A DNA stretch of 64,000 nt from Brachybacterium tyrofermentans (GTDB lineage: Bacteria; Actinomycetota; Actinomycetes; Actinomycetales; Dermabacteraceae). The stretch spans positions 30,485-94,484 of the forward strand of contig NZ_JABUXW010000018.1 in assembly GCF_014897585.1 (NCBI RefSeq), read 5' to 3'. A program made the translations under genes and the position numbers. The notes beneath the pieces were generated by a model. It saw only the letters and a program-made list of their open reading frames with translations, did no database searches and had not been told where the DNA came from. Below, in pieces: positions 57,499-63,955 of this stretch (position 1 is the stretch's first letter; every line of letters begins with the position of its first letter).

Positions 57499-57959
57499 CA
57501 GGACTCCTCATCCAGTGCACGGCCGTCGACCGTGATGCCTCCGGCAGGCCCGAAGAGTCCCACCAGCGGGAGCGTCGCGCTCACCTCGACCTCGATGGTG
57601 CCGTCCGCCCCCTGCGTCGCCGTCGCCTCGGCCTGGAAGGCGCCTCCGAACCGGCCCTCGATCAGCTGCTCGGCACGGGCGGCTCCCTCCTGGGGCGTCG
57701 CTCCGACCAGGGACGCGTGATGGGCGCCCTGCACCGCCGCGTCGATCAGGGTGTTGCGGGTGTGCAGGATCAGGGCCGCCTGCACCACGGCGAGCGCGAT
57801 CACGATGATCAGGACCGCGATCATCGGGAACTCCGCCACGGCGGATCCGTCGTCACGTCGCAGGGCACCGGTGAGCCGCCCTGCGCCGCCACGTGCGCGG
57901 AGCCGGCGACCGCCCGAACGGGCACGGGCAGCGCGCTGCGCAGGCGGGGTGCTGATCAC
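57495..57959 (-). CDS. TadE-like pseudopilin
   Basis: 154 aa from a GTG (frame open further up to 58058, but that part looks like shadow). Basic leader, then SAVAEFPMIAVLIIVIALAV with the pilin-type Glu, and VEVSATLPLVGLFGPAGG near the end. First intact gene of the Tad cluster remnant on this side; genes for TadA, TadB, TadC and Flp are not in the window. Confidence 0.75.
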   Translation of the reverse strand: MISTPPAQRAARARSGGRRLRARGGAGRLTGALRRDDGSAVAEFPMIAVLIIVIALAVVQAALILHTRNTLIDAAVQGAHHASLVGATPQEGAARAEQLIEGRFGGAFQAEATATQGADGTIEVEVSATLPLVGLFGPAGGITVDGRALDEESW

Positions 57960-57984
57960 GGCGATGGGCTCGGGACTCTCGCGC

Positions 57985-58047
57985 TCAGAGGCTTCCGCCG
58001 AGGAAGGGCGCCATGGCGTTCTCGAAGATCTGGACGATCTGCATTCC
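57985..58047 (-). pseudogene. 3' remnant of an interrupted upstream Tad-operon gene
   Basis: Leftward frame ending at 57985 reads GMQIVQIFENAMAPFLGGSL. It stops 25 bp before the TadE-like start, as expected for the preceding operon gene. Upstream the frame passes into sequence with the character of the second element, and a TGA is met near 58135. Identity (Flp pilin, DUF4244 or TadC) cannot be decided. The boundary of the element is inferred from this loss. Confidence 0.4.
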
Positions 58048-58176
58048 AGTAGCTCCATTGCAGGTCAGGGACGATTTGGAACGGTGCGTGCGACTGGCAT
58101 GCAACAGGGAGATAAGTGCCCGCACGATGCGTCAACATCTGCGGGCGTGGGCAACACCTACCTGAGAGGCACCACC

Positions 58177-58455
58177 ATGACGAACGATACCCGCACACCC
58201 AGGGCAGACACCAGCGGAGACGTGACCACGCGTGCCGTGAACCTGGACGGTGACGGTGTGGCCTACATCGAGCACATCGAAGGGCGCGTCGAACTCACCG
58301 TGAAGATGCGCGGGCGGCTACAGGTCGCACTGATCCTGTCCCCCGATGAAGCCGACGAGGTTGGGCAGGCTCTCAGCCGCCCGTATGGCCCGACCGTTGG
58401 CGATGCGTTCGACATGCACGAGCGTCTCGGATGCTGCAAGCCGGTGCAGGCATGA
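58177..58455 (+). CDS. Small protein at the left end of the second element
   Basis: 92 aa with GAGAGGCACCACC. Beta-rich start (TTRAVNLDGDGVAYIEHIEG), helix LSPDEADEVGQALSRPYGP, a Cys pair near the end. Rightward, against most of the element. No family recognised. ATGA overlap with the next gene. Confidence 0.55.
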   Translation: MTNDTRTPRADTSGDVTTRAVNLDGDGVAYIEHIEGRVELTVKMRGRLQVALILSPDEADEVGQALSRPYGPTVGDAFDMHERLGCCKPVQA

Positions 58456-58691
58456 GGCGGCGCGCAGTGCTCGGTGTCGCCCTCGTGGCACTCACGGGCG
58501 GCATCGGCGGATACCTGCTCGGAGCGGGGTCTGTATCAAATGTTACAGACGCACCTACTCCCCCAGTGCACGTCAGGGGCGGCATGGGCGGCTACCTGCT
58601 CGGAGCGAATGCGGAATTTCCGCATTCGGACTCCCCCGCGTCCGACGTTGTGCCCGTCGGATCAATCAGCGAGTCCTACAGCGACGACTGA
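58452..58691 (+). CDS. Small exported/membrane protein with duplicated GG-x-GGYLLGA
   Basis: 79 aa. Basic start MRRRAVLGVALVALTGGIGG, hydrophobic region, then GGYLLGAGS and a second GGMGGYLLGAN 27 residues later. The tail is Ser/Asp-rich and should lie outside. Could be a membrane-tethered exclusion protein of the element. Function unknown. Confidence 0.5.
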   Translation: MRRRAVLGVALVALTGGIGGYLLGAGSVSNVTDAPTPPVHVRGGMGGYLLGANAEFPHSDSPASDVVPVGSISESYSDD

Positions 58692-58703
58692 GCGCCCCAG
58701 ATA

Positions 58704-58738
58704 GGCCACGGTGGCATCACCGCACCCGTGGCCGTTCT
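58704..58738 (+). terminator. Terminator of the rightward pair
   Basis: GGCCACGG (58704-58711) pairs with CCGTGGCC (58726-58733), followed by GTTCT. Thirteen bases after the stop of the preceding gene. Confidence 0.6.
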
Positions 58739-59129
58739 AGGGCGCTACAGGCGCTCCCAGGGGCTTCTACACGCTTCCCCCTGACCCGCGTACACGGGCG
58801 AACAGACAGCGACGGCTAGAGAACGATCCACCAGAACCGCCCGGAGCCGGGGCGGCGTACCCGATGCGCGTCGGGACGAGGGGCGGCGAAAGGCGATCAC
58901 CCAACGGTGGTGGCCTAGTAGTCGTGCCAACAGTCGTAGGCGGTGAGGGGGCGACGGGCAGAATCCGGGGTAGGGGGTTGAGCTTCTGGCCGTAGGCTCC
59001 GAGCAGTAGACGCGCACCTGTTGCGGATGCAACACCTGACGCCGGTGTCCGTGTTGACGTTCGCGGGGGCGGTGGGGCGTGCGGGGATCGTGTACGTCTT
59101 CCCGTCCGCCCCCCGCTGCTCGTGAGGCT

Positions 59130-59160
59130 CGGCAGGGGGGTGAAATTCACCCCCCTGCCG
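59130..59160. repeat. 31-bp palindrome
   Basis: CGGCAGGGGGGTGAA at 59130-59144, one central A, and its exact complement at 59146-59160. Strongest inverted repeat in the element. Could be a terminator, an operator or part of a cos/origin. Confidence 0.85.
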
Positions 59161-59227
59161 CAGACCCTTGCGAACAGTGTTCGCGGCTCGGCGTCAGGTG
59201 TCTCATTTGGTACACCTGCCAGGTCAC

Positions 59228-59257
59228 GACCATTTTGCGGACGTTCGCAAGATGGTC
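59228..59257. repeat. Imperfect 12-bp inverted repeat
   Basis: GACCATTTTGCG (59228-59239) and CGCAAGATGGTC (59246-59257), one mismatch, 6-nt loop. Adjacent to GCGAACA-g-TGTTCGC (59170-59184) and CAGGTGT/ACACCTG (59195-59218). Confidence 0.75.
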
Positions 59258-59295
59258 ACAGCGGGCAAGGGTGAGGGTCCGACAACGCGGAAAAT

Positions 59296-59328
59296 GCCCC
59301 CGCTCTGATCCGAAGATCAGGCGGGGGC
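59296..59328 (-). terminator. Terminator of the leftward gene run
   Basis: GCCCCCGC and CTGATC arms (59296-59310) pair with 59315-59328 with one bulged base and a 4-nt loop; leftward it is followed by ATTTTCC. Begins 7 bp after the stop of the gene at 59335. Confidence 0.8.
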
Positions 59329-59334
59329 AAGGGG

Positions 59335-59700
59335 TCATGCGTCGAGTATGTCTGCGTACTGCCATGCGCCCGGTACGTCATGCGCCTTCAGCCGCGCCTG
59401 CATTCGTGCACGACCCGGACCAGGAATCCCGAGCTTCTCCCACACGCCAACATCAGGACGTGCCGCGAACCTAGGGTGCGGCCGCTCCCTCACAGCCCAC
59501 CAGTACGCCGCATGATCACGGAGCGCACGCGGAACTGGCGCATACTCGTCCAGCGGGGCAGGCAGGCCGTGACGCTCGCACCAGGCCGCAACCTGCACCG
59601 GAGACTCCCACAGCGGGTCAGAGAGGCCAGCGCGCAGCAGGACACGGGGCGCGCCACCCTGCTCTACCTCACCTGACATGCTCCGACGACGGGCACTCAC
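59335..59700 (-). CDS. Protein coupled to the small-terminase-like gene
   Basis: 121 aa from GTG overlapping the previous stop (GTGA). Trp-rich and Pro-rich: ESPVQVAAWCERHGLPAPLD, HAAYWWAVRERPHPRF, WEKLGIPGPGRARMQARLKA. Could contain a short HTH at the end. Coupling suggests work with the terminase-like protein, for example as a packaging redirector. No family recognised. Confidence 0.55.
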   Translation of the reverse strand: MSARRRSMSGEVEQGGAPRVLLRAGLSDPLWESPVQVAAWCERHGLPAPLDEYAPVPRALRDHAAYWWAVRERPHPRFAARPDVGVWEKLGIPGPGRARMQARLKAHDVPGAWQYADILDA

Positions 59701-60041
59701 GACGCACCCTCCAACGCATAGCCCAGTGCACGCAGCGATGCCGGAGTCATGCCGAACTGGATAGCGAGCTTCCCCCGCTCTGCTGCCTGCCACGCCGACG
59801 CACTCCCGGACAGGACAGCGCTCGTGAGCTTGATATAGACGGCGATCTCGTGCGCGTGCGAATCGTCGAGCAGATGACCGATGGGACCCTTGAAGATGGA
59901 GCGGTAATGCTTGCGCTCGTCAGCGTCCAGAGTGACTCCAGGCGGCACTGGTGGCACTGGCAAATCACACGAAAGCGGTAGGATTGTGAGCCCTTTAGAG
60001 CTTCCCAGGCCTGTTTTAGCGGCATTTTGACGTGCATTCAT
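59697..60041 (-). CDS. Terminase small subunit-like protein (P27-type pattern)
   Basis: 114 aa with AAGGGAACAACACC before the ATG. VPPVPPGVTLDADERKHYRS, then HLLDDSHAHEIAVYIKLTSA and RGKLAIQFGMTPASLRALG follow the order of P27-type TerS: proline-rich start, L-x3-E-x-x-Y helix, a long helix, and the closing GMTPASLR segment. Satellites of the PICI class use their own TerS to steer helper terminase to their DNA. Confidence 0.6.
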   Translation of the reverse strand: MNARQNAAKTGLGSSKGLTILPLSCDLPVPPVPPGVTLDADERKHYRSIFKGPIGHLLDDSHAHEIAVYIKLTSAVLSGSASAWQAAERGKLAIQFGMTPASLRALGYALEGAS

Positions 60042-60373
60042 GGTGTTGTTCCCTTCCTAAATATGCGTGTGACCTGCATATATGCTTGATGAGAGTGGTT
60101 CCCGATTGAGGTTCTGGCCCTGGTCGACCCCATACGCTCCTCCCCGGCGGTCGGGAAAGTGCAGGTCAGAGGGGTCCTCCCCCTGGTGTCGTGACGACTC
60201 GATGCTCGCGTGTCATCATCGTCATGCATGGAATGACACTCGGATGCATGTCCTTAACGTGCATTGTCGTGTCGCGTATTCATCGTGACGTGTCGTTTAT
60301 GAATGCGATTAGAGGTGAGGTGAGCGTGACGTTATCCATCACGCTCACCTCGTCATTCATGTGCGGTTAGTGA
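60042..60373. promoter_or_regulatory. 332-bp regulatory gap upstream of the terminase-like gene
   Basis: AT-rich for this genome, with palindrome GCATATATGC (60076-60085) and several TGCAT elements (60225-60265). A leftward frame of 63 codons (60038-60229) overlaps the next gene by ATGA but lacks a ribosome site. Contains the terminator 60317-60351. Likely promoter of the terminase-like pair. Confidence 0.45.
60317..60351 (-). terminator. Terminator after the 281-aa gene
   Basis: GAGGTGAGCGTGA (60317-60329) pairs perfectly with 60339-60351 over a 9-nt loop, 22 bp after the leftward stop at 60374. Confidence 0.75.
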
Positions 60374-61219
60374 TCAGCTCATGTGCATGAGCTGCGACTG
60401 CTCGCGCTCGCTGGCAGTGCGGCGCTCGTACGCCTCGCGGACATGGGCGGCACGCTGGCCCACCTCGCCGGTACTGGTGGCCAGGGCCAGGGTGATGCCC
60501 TCCACCTCACCGCGTGCTACCCGGATGAGGGCTGCGTCCAGGTCCTTACGTGCCAGGGTTTCAAGCTCACGGATTGCGAGCGTGACGCCGAGCTGTGCAG
60601 TGTTGATCGGGCCGTCACCGAACGGCTTCACGACCTCGGTGGTGGGCTTGCCAATGTCGAGGACGGGCAGGAGATACACGAGACCGCGTGCACTGCTGGC
60701 GTAGTGGGCTACCTCCACAACGGAGGCGAGGGTGCCGAGGTTGGCGAGGGCTGCGCGGGCGGTGGCGAGCGCGGCCCCGGCATCGGCTGCGAGTACCGTC
60801 TCGGGGTCGGTGCTGCCGTTGGGCAGTGCGTTACCGGAGGACACCAGGGCCTTGATCTGCTTGTCGGCCCAGGGCTTCACGTCGCCGAGGGCGGTGGCGA
60901 TCTGTCGGCCTGCGGTGCGGGCCTGCTCGTGGTGCAGGGCGCTGGTCAGCTGGTCCTTGATCGCGTCTGCTGCGAGCGCGTCGGCCATGGTGGCCTTAGC
61001 GTCGTCCCAGAAGGTGGTCATGTCCGTGTCGGCGGGTGCCTGGTAGGCCTCTGCTGCGAGTGTCGCGGCGACCTGGGTGGCGTCCGGGATCGTGCGGGTG
61101 AATGCCTTGAGTGCGTCCACGAAAGACGCGGGGGCAGTCTGTCCTGCCGCGACGTAAGCGCGGGACACGCGAGCGGTGACGTTGTTGGCGTGTGCGGGGG
61201 CGTGGTTGTAGAAGCTCAT
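60374..61219 (-). CDS. 281-aa protein of the second element, unknown
   Basis: Ala-rich, mainly helical: TARVSRAYVAAGQTAPASFV, IPDATQVAATLAAEAYQAPA, a middle segment of long helices, then ITLALATSTGEVGQRAAHVR. Largest non-replication gene of the visible element. Size and helical content could suit a capsid-remodelling or scaffold protein, but this is speculation. Confidence 0.6.
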   Translation of the reverse strand: MSFYNHAPAHANNVTARVSRAYVAAGQTAPASFVDALKAFTRTIPDATQVAATLAAEAYQAPADTDMTTFWDDAKATMADALAADAIKDQLTSALHHEQARTAGRQIATALGDVKPWADKQIKALVSSGNALPNGSTDPETVLAADAGAALATARAALANLGTLASVVEVAHYASSARGLVYLLPVLDIGKPTTEVVKPFGDGPINTAQLGVTLAIRELETLARKDLDAALIRVARGEVEGITLALATSTGEVGQRAAHVREAYERRTASEREQSQLMHMS

Positions 61220-61236
61220 GGTGTGATTCCTGTTCG

Positions 61237-61431
61237 TCAGATGTTGTAGCCGAAGATGGCTTCGGTGTCGTGGGACTGCTGGTCGAGCTTGGCTTGCATT
61301 GCGGCGGCGAACAGTTCCCCGTTTGCCTTCGTGTTTGCTTTCGGTCGTTCCTTCGCTTCACGCTTGGCGCGGATGCGTCGTGCTGCTTCCTGGGCTGCTG
61401 CCGCGAAATCCTGTGCGAGCTGATCGCTCAT
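61237..61431 (-). CDS. 64-aa helical protein
   Basis: MSDQLAQDFAAAAQEAARRI then a Lys-rich KREAKERPKANTKANGELFA. Four-base overlap with the preceding tiny gene. Charged single or double helix; function unknown. Confidence 0.5.
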   Translation of the reverse strand: MSDQLAQDFAAAAQEAARRIRAKREAKERPKANTKANGELFAAAMQAKLDQQSHDTEAIFGYNI

Positions 61432-61556
61432 CGGTCGTCCTGCTCTCGTGTTGTGCTTCGTGTCGTGTGTCGTGCTCGTGAGCGTTTCTGTTCACGCTTC
61501 CGGAAGAACAGCCATTCACTGAGTGGCATGTCGTCCGGGTTGTCGTCATCGGTCAT
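61428..61556 (-). CDS. 42-aa basic protein
   Basis: MTDDDNPDDMPLSEWLFFRK then an Arg/Thr-rich tail. ATGA overlaps with both neighbours. Acidic start and basic end; unknown. Confidence 0.45.
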   Translation of the reverse strand: MTDDDNPDDMPLSEWLFFRKREQKRSRARHTTRSTTREQDDR

Positions 61557-61735
61557 GGGGTCCATTCGCTTTCGTGTTGGTCTGCTGCGTCGTGGAGCGC
61601 ATCGGCTACGGCGCGTAGGTGGTGGTTCGGAATGTGCAGGTATGAGCTGCCGATGACGACCTTGATTCCTGAACCTCGGAGTGGTCGTGAAGCGTCGTAC
61701 CTGTAGCGCTCGAACCTCGGTGCTGGTGTGCTCAT
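61553..61735 (-). CDS. 60-aa protein
   Basis: MSTPAPRFERYRYDASRPLR, strand IKVVIGSSYLHIPN, helix HHLRAVADALHDAADQHESE. The strand-helix ending resembles those of the 67-aa and 60-aa neighbours at 61732 and 62066, suggesting a small family. Confidence 0.5.
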   Translation of the reverse strand: MSTPAPRFERYRYDASRPLRGSGIKVVIGSSYLHIPNHHLRAVADALHDAADQHESEWTP

Positions 61736-61935
61736 AGGCGTTCCACGTCGGGGTTCTTTTCGCGGATTAGCTCGATCAGGTCCACGACTCGATCGGCTAG
61801 CGTTACGCCTTGATCGGCTCGGAGCGCGAATCGTGGGCCGTTGCTTCCGTGCGCGAAATGCAGAATCCAGCATCCGTGGTTCGCGGAGTAGCGGGCTGTG
61901 ACGCGGAGACTGCCTGCGTGCTTGTCGTCGGTCAT
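61732..61935 (-). CDS. 67-aa protein
   Basis: MTDDKHAGSLRVTARYSANH, WILHFAHGSNGPRFALRADQ, then helix LADRVVDLIELIREKNPDVE. Beta-strands then helix, as in its neighbours. ATGA overlaps both ends. Confidence 0.5.
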   Translation of the reverse strand: MTDDKHAGSLRVTARYSANHGCWILHFAHGSNGPRFALRADQGVTLADRVVDLIELIREKNPDVERL

Positions 61936-62069
61936 TCCTGGCCTCTCTGCGCCTCTAGTTCTGCGAGGCGCGCCTGTAGATCGCGGACGCGGTTCTCGGC
62001 CTTGTGCGCCCTGCTGAGCGCCGTTCTAAAGGCGCGTACGGGATCGCCCACGGGCTGCGGTTCCGTCAT
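61932..62069 (-). CDS. 45-aa coiled-coil protein
   Basis: Residues 12-42 form one amphipathic helix (AFRTALSRAHKAENRVRDLQ) with leucine heptads. ATGA overlaps both neighbours. Possibly a dimer. Confidence 0.45.
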   Translation of the reverse strand: MTEPQPVGDPVRAFRTALSRAHKAENRVRDLQARLAELEAQRGQE

Positions 62070-62248
62070 GCGCTTTCGTCCTCCTCGTGCTCGGTGAGGT
62101 CGTCGATCAGTGCTGCCAGGTGCTCCTGCCGGACGATGACGCGCTGATCCGCCGCGATGATGGTCACGCCCTGTTCCCCGTTGCGGAGCCTGATCCCGGA
62201 GACGGTGGGGCGTGCAAACCGGAGCGGGGCCGGCGTGGTAGCGGTCAT
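62066..62248 (-). CDS. 60-aa protein
   Basis: GIRLRNGEQGVTIIAADQRV then helix RQEHLAALIDDLTEHEEDES. Same strand-helix order as the products at 61553 and 61732. Function unknown. Confidence 0.5.
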   Translation of the reverse strand: MTATTPAPLRFARPTVSGIRLRNGEQGVTIIAADQRVIVRQEHLAALIDDLTEHEEDESA

Positions 62249-62397
62249 CGGTTCTCCTGCGCTCGTCGGTGTGCTTCTCGGCGTAGTGCAAGCTCGTGCA
62301 ACTCCTGGGCGACGATCAAATCGATGGTGGGGATCGGTGGTGCGAGCAGTTCCCGCTTCACGTCCTCTACGATTCGTTTCGTGCTGATGCTGGGCAT
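62245..62397 (-). CDS. 50-aa helical protein, first of the tiny-gene chain
   Basis: AAGGGAGCAACCA precedes the ATG. MPSISTKRIVEDVKRELLAP, then PTIDLIVAQELHELALRREA. The only member with a free-standing ribosome site; the six genes downstream follow by ATGA overlap, so it probably leads the operon. Confidence 0.55.
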   Translation of the reverse strand: MPSISTKRIVEDVKRELLAPPIPTIDLIVAQELHELALRREAHRRAQENR

Positions 62398-62468
62398 TGG
62401 TTGCTCCCTTCTCTGTGTGGCCCTGTACGGGCTTCGTGTGGCGCAACCCGATATGTGGTCGCGCTCGT

Positions 62469-62505
62469 CGCTACAGGGCTTCTGAGGGCACCTGTAGCGT
62501 TTTCT
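62469..62505 (+). terminator. Hairpin in the gap before the tiny-gene chain
   Basis: CGCTACAGG (62469-62477) and CCTGTAGCG (62491-62499), then TTTTCT on the + strand. No rightward gene precedes it, so it may insulate the leftward promoter or serve as an RNA element for the gene at 62523. Confidence 0.45.
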
Positions 62506-62522
62506 AGCGGGGTGTTAGCGGG

Positions 62523-62768
62523 TCAGTCCTGATCGCGCGGAACATAGAGGCCTACGAATTCAACGTTGCCCGAGTCCGGATAGCGACGGTCTGCGCGCAC
62601 AAGTCGCCCGTTCGCTGCCGGGACAAGCGCGTAGCCCTCCTCGTCCCATGCCGCGACAGGGAATCCCCACCTGTCCCACCTGTCATCTACGGTTTCGCCA
62701 AAACCGTTCACGTGCGGGCAGATGTAGCGGGCCTGCACTCCGGCTGCGGTGTTAGGGGTAATGCTCAT
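62523..62768 (-). CDS. 81-aa protein, unknown
   Basis: GAAAGGCGCACCCC before the ATG. MSITPNTAAGVQARYICPHV then GFPVAAWDEEGYALVPAANG and NVEFVGLYVPRDQD, a compact beta-rich domain with one Cys/His pair. The frame is open further upstream, into an AT-rich repeat region; that extension is not accepted. Confidence 0.55.
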   Translation of the reverse strand: MSITPNTAAGVQARYICPHVNGFGETVDDRWDRWGFPVAAWDEEGYALVPAANGRLVRADRRYPDSGNVEFVGLYVPRDQD

Positions 62769-62878
62769 GGGGTGCGCCTTTCGTTCGGGGTGGAGTTGTC
62801 CGTTAGGTGCGAGCAGGTAGGTTCTGCCCTGATATTGCGTTTGCCAGGTGATGGGGCGTGGTCCTCTCGGGGCGTGCC

Positions 62879-62962
62879 ATGTAGTAAATGCAGTTGTCTC
62901 CCGGTCATTCCTTAGAACTACTTCCCGTAGAGATGACTGGGTGATTACTACATTTACTACAT
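62879..62962. repeat. Long-spaced 16-bp inverted repeat after the primase gene
   Basis: ATGTAGTAAATGCAGT (62879-62894) and ACTACATTTACTACAT (62947-62962), one mismatch, 52 bp apart, in an AT-rich pocket. CTAC-ttccc-GTAG lies between. Could bind an initiator or repressor. The remaining bases of the 203-bp gap show nothing else. Confidence 0.7.
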
Positions 62963-62971
62963 AACCGCTGG

Positions 62972-63955
62972 TCAGGGAGTTTCGGCGGTTCGCGGTTCCA
63001 GCAGTCGGATTCCGCGCCACGTCTCACCAGCGCCTGTCCGGCCTGGCGTGAGCGACCCGTACGTCTCGGGCCGGTTCTCGATCAGGTGCTTGATCTGCTT
63101 TCCGACCGCTGCCTGGGTGAGCGATTCCTTCTTGTTCGCCATGGCCCACCGGGAGTACGCGTCGGCGAGATCGGACTTCCGTACTTCGCCGCTGTCAATG
63201 AGGACGCACTCTTCCGAGATGAAGCGGGTGAGCACGTCGTTCTCGTCGCGGTATCGCTCCGTGGTTGCCTTGACGCGCTCCGGGGTGACCAGGCGACCAT
63301 CGGCCCGGTACTGCCGGAGACCTTCGACGGCCCACGCGAGAATCGCCTCCAGCTGCGTCTCCAGGTCCATCTCCAGCGTCAGGTCCTCGCGCCCCTCGAA
63401 TGAGACATCGAACGGGACTACCCGCATGCGCGCCCATACCGCCTGTGCTCTCGGATCGACTGACGGCAGGTGATTGGTGAGCATGATGAAGCTGTGCGAC
63501 GGCGGAAAGTTGATGGGGTTCTGGCCCATGCTTTTCGCGTTCACCGGATCGCTGGACGTAAGCGACTTCATGGTCGATTCGGCTAGCTTCGCGTCTCGCT
63601 CCAGCTCCGACATGACCGCCCACCGGGCACCGCGCAGCTGCATCATCTGGGCGAGTTCTCCGGCGGACTTCCCGCCGTAGCGTGATGCGACCAGCAAGTC
63701 GTTCGACGCCGTGATCGCATAGTTCCCGAGCGCGTGGGATAGCGCGTTGGCGAGGATGCCCTTGCCGTTACGCCCTTCCCCTGTTGCAACGACTAGTACG
63801 TGCTCCAGGACCCGCCCGATCAGTCCAACACCGGCGTAGCGCTGGAGGAATCCGCGCACCTCGGTATCGGGCAGGGAGGAGGCGAGAAAGTTGTCCCAGC
63901 GGTCCGACTGCGCACCGGGGACGTATGCCGCCCGCGCCCGCTTAGCCTCGATCTT
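62972..63955 (-). CDS. P4/D5-type primase-helicase, C-terminal part (interrupted)
   Basis: 327 aa visible. YVPGAQSDRWDNFLASSLPD, then Walker A GEGRNGKG, ASNDLLVASRYGGKSAGELA, and SHSFIMLTNHLPSVDPRAQA are conserved blocks of the phage/plasmid primase C-terminal domain and D5 helicase. It unwinds DNA for element replication. An in-frame TGA at 63956-63958 stops the frame, while similar sequence seems to continue upstream (KIGNDADRADLPTP). Either a nonsense mutation or a window-edge artefact. Confidence 0.7.
   Translation of the reverse strand, partial: KIEAKRARAAYVPGAQSDRWDNFLASSLPDTEVRGFLQRYAGVGLIGRVLEHVLVVATGEGRNGKGILANALSHALGNYAITASNDLLVASRYGGKSAGELAQMMQLRGARWAVMSELERDAKLAESTMKSLTSSDPVNAKSMGQNPINFPPSHSFIMLTNHLPSVDPRAQAVWARMRVVPFDVSFEGREDLTLEMDLETQLEAILAWAVEGLRQYRADGRLVTPERVKATTERYRDENDVLTRFISEECVLIDSGEVRKSDLADAYSRWAMANKKESLTQAAVGKQIKHLIENRPETYGSLTPGRTGAGETWRGIRLLEPRTAETP

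Larger units (their letters stand above)
58739..59334. other. Noncoding zone rich in inverted repeats
   Basis: About 600 bp with frames on both strands that are only Pro/Arg/Ser-rich shadows without ribosome sites. It contains at least five inverted repeats (59130-59160, 59170-59184, 59195-59218, 59228-59257, 59296-59328). It separates the rightward pair from the leftward genes. Candidate for replication origin, packaging site or regulatory hub of the element. Confidence 0.55.

Noticed and set aside
58745..59150. Leftward frames of about 100-130 codons
   Set aside because: Pro/Ser/Arg-rich, overlapping in several frames, no ribosome site; region is better read as noncoding.
60038..60229. 63-codon leftward frame overlapping the terminase-like gene
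   Set aside because: No ribosome site and low-quality composition; the ATGA overlap alone is weak because the downstream gene has its own site.
62769..63020. N-terminal extension of the 81-aa gene to 63020
   Set aside because: It would run through the AT-rich inverted repeat and overlap the primase end; the ATG at 62768 has a proper ribosome site.
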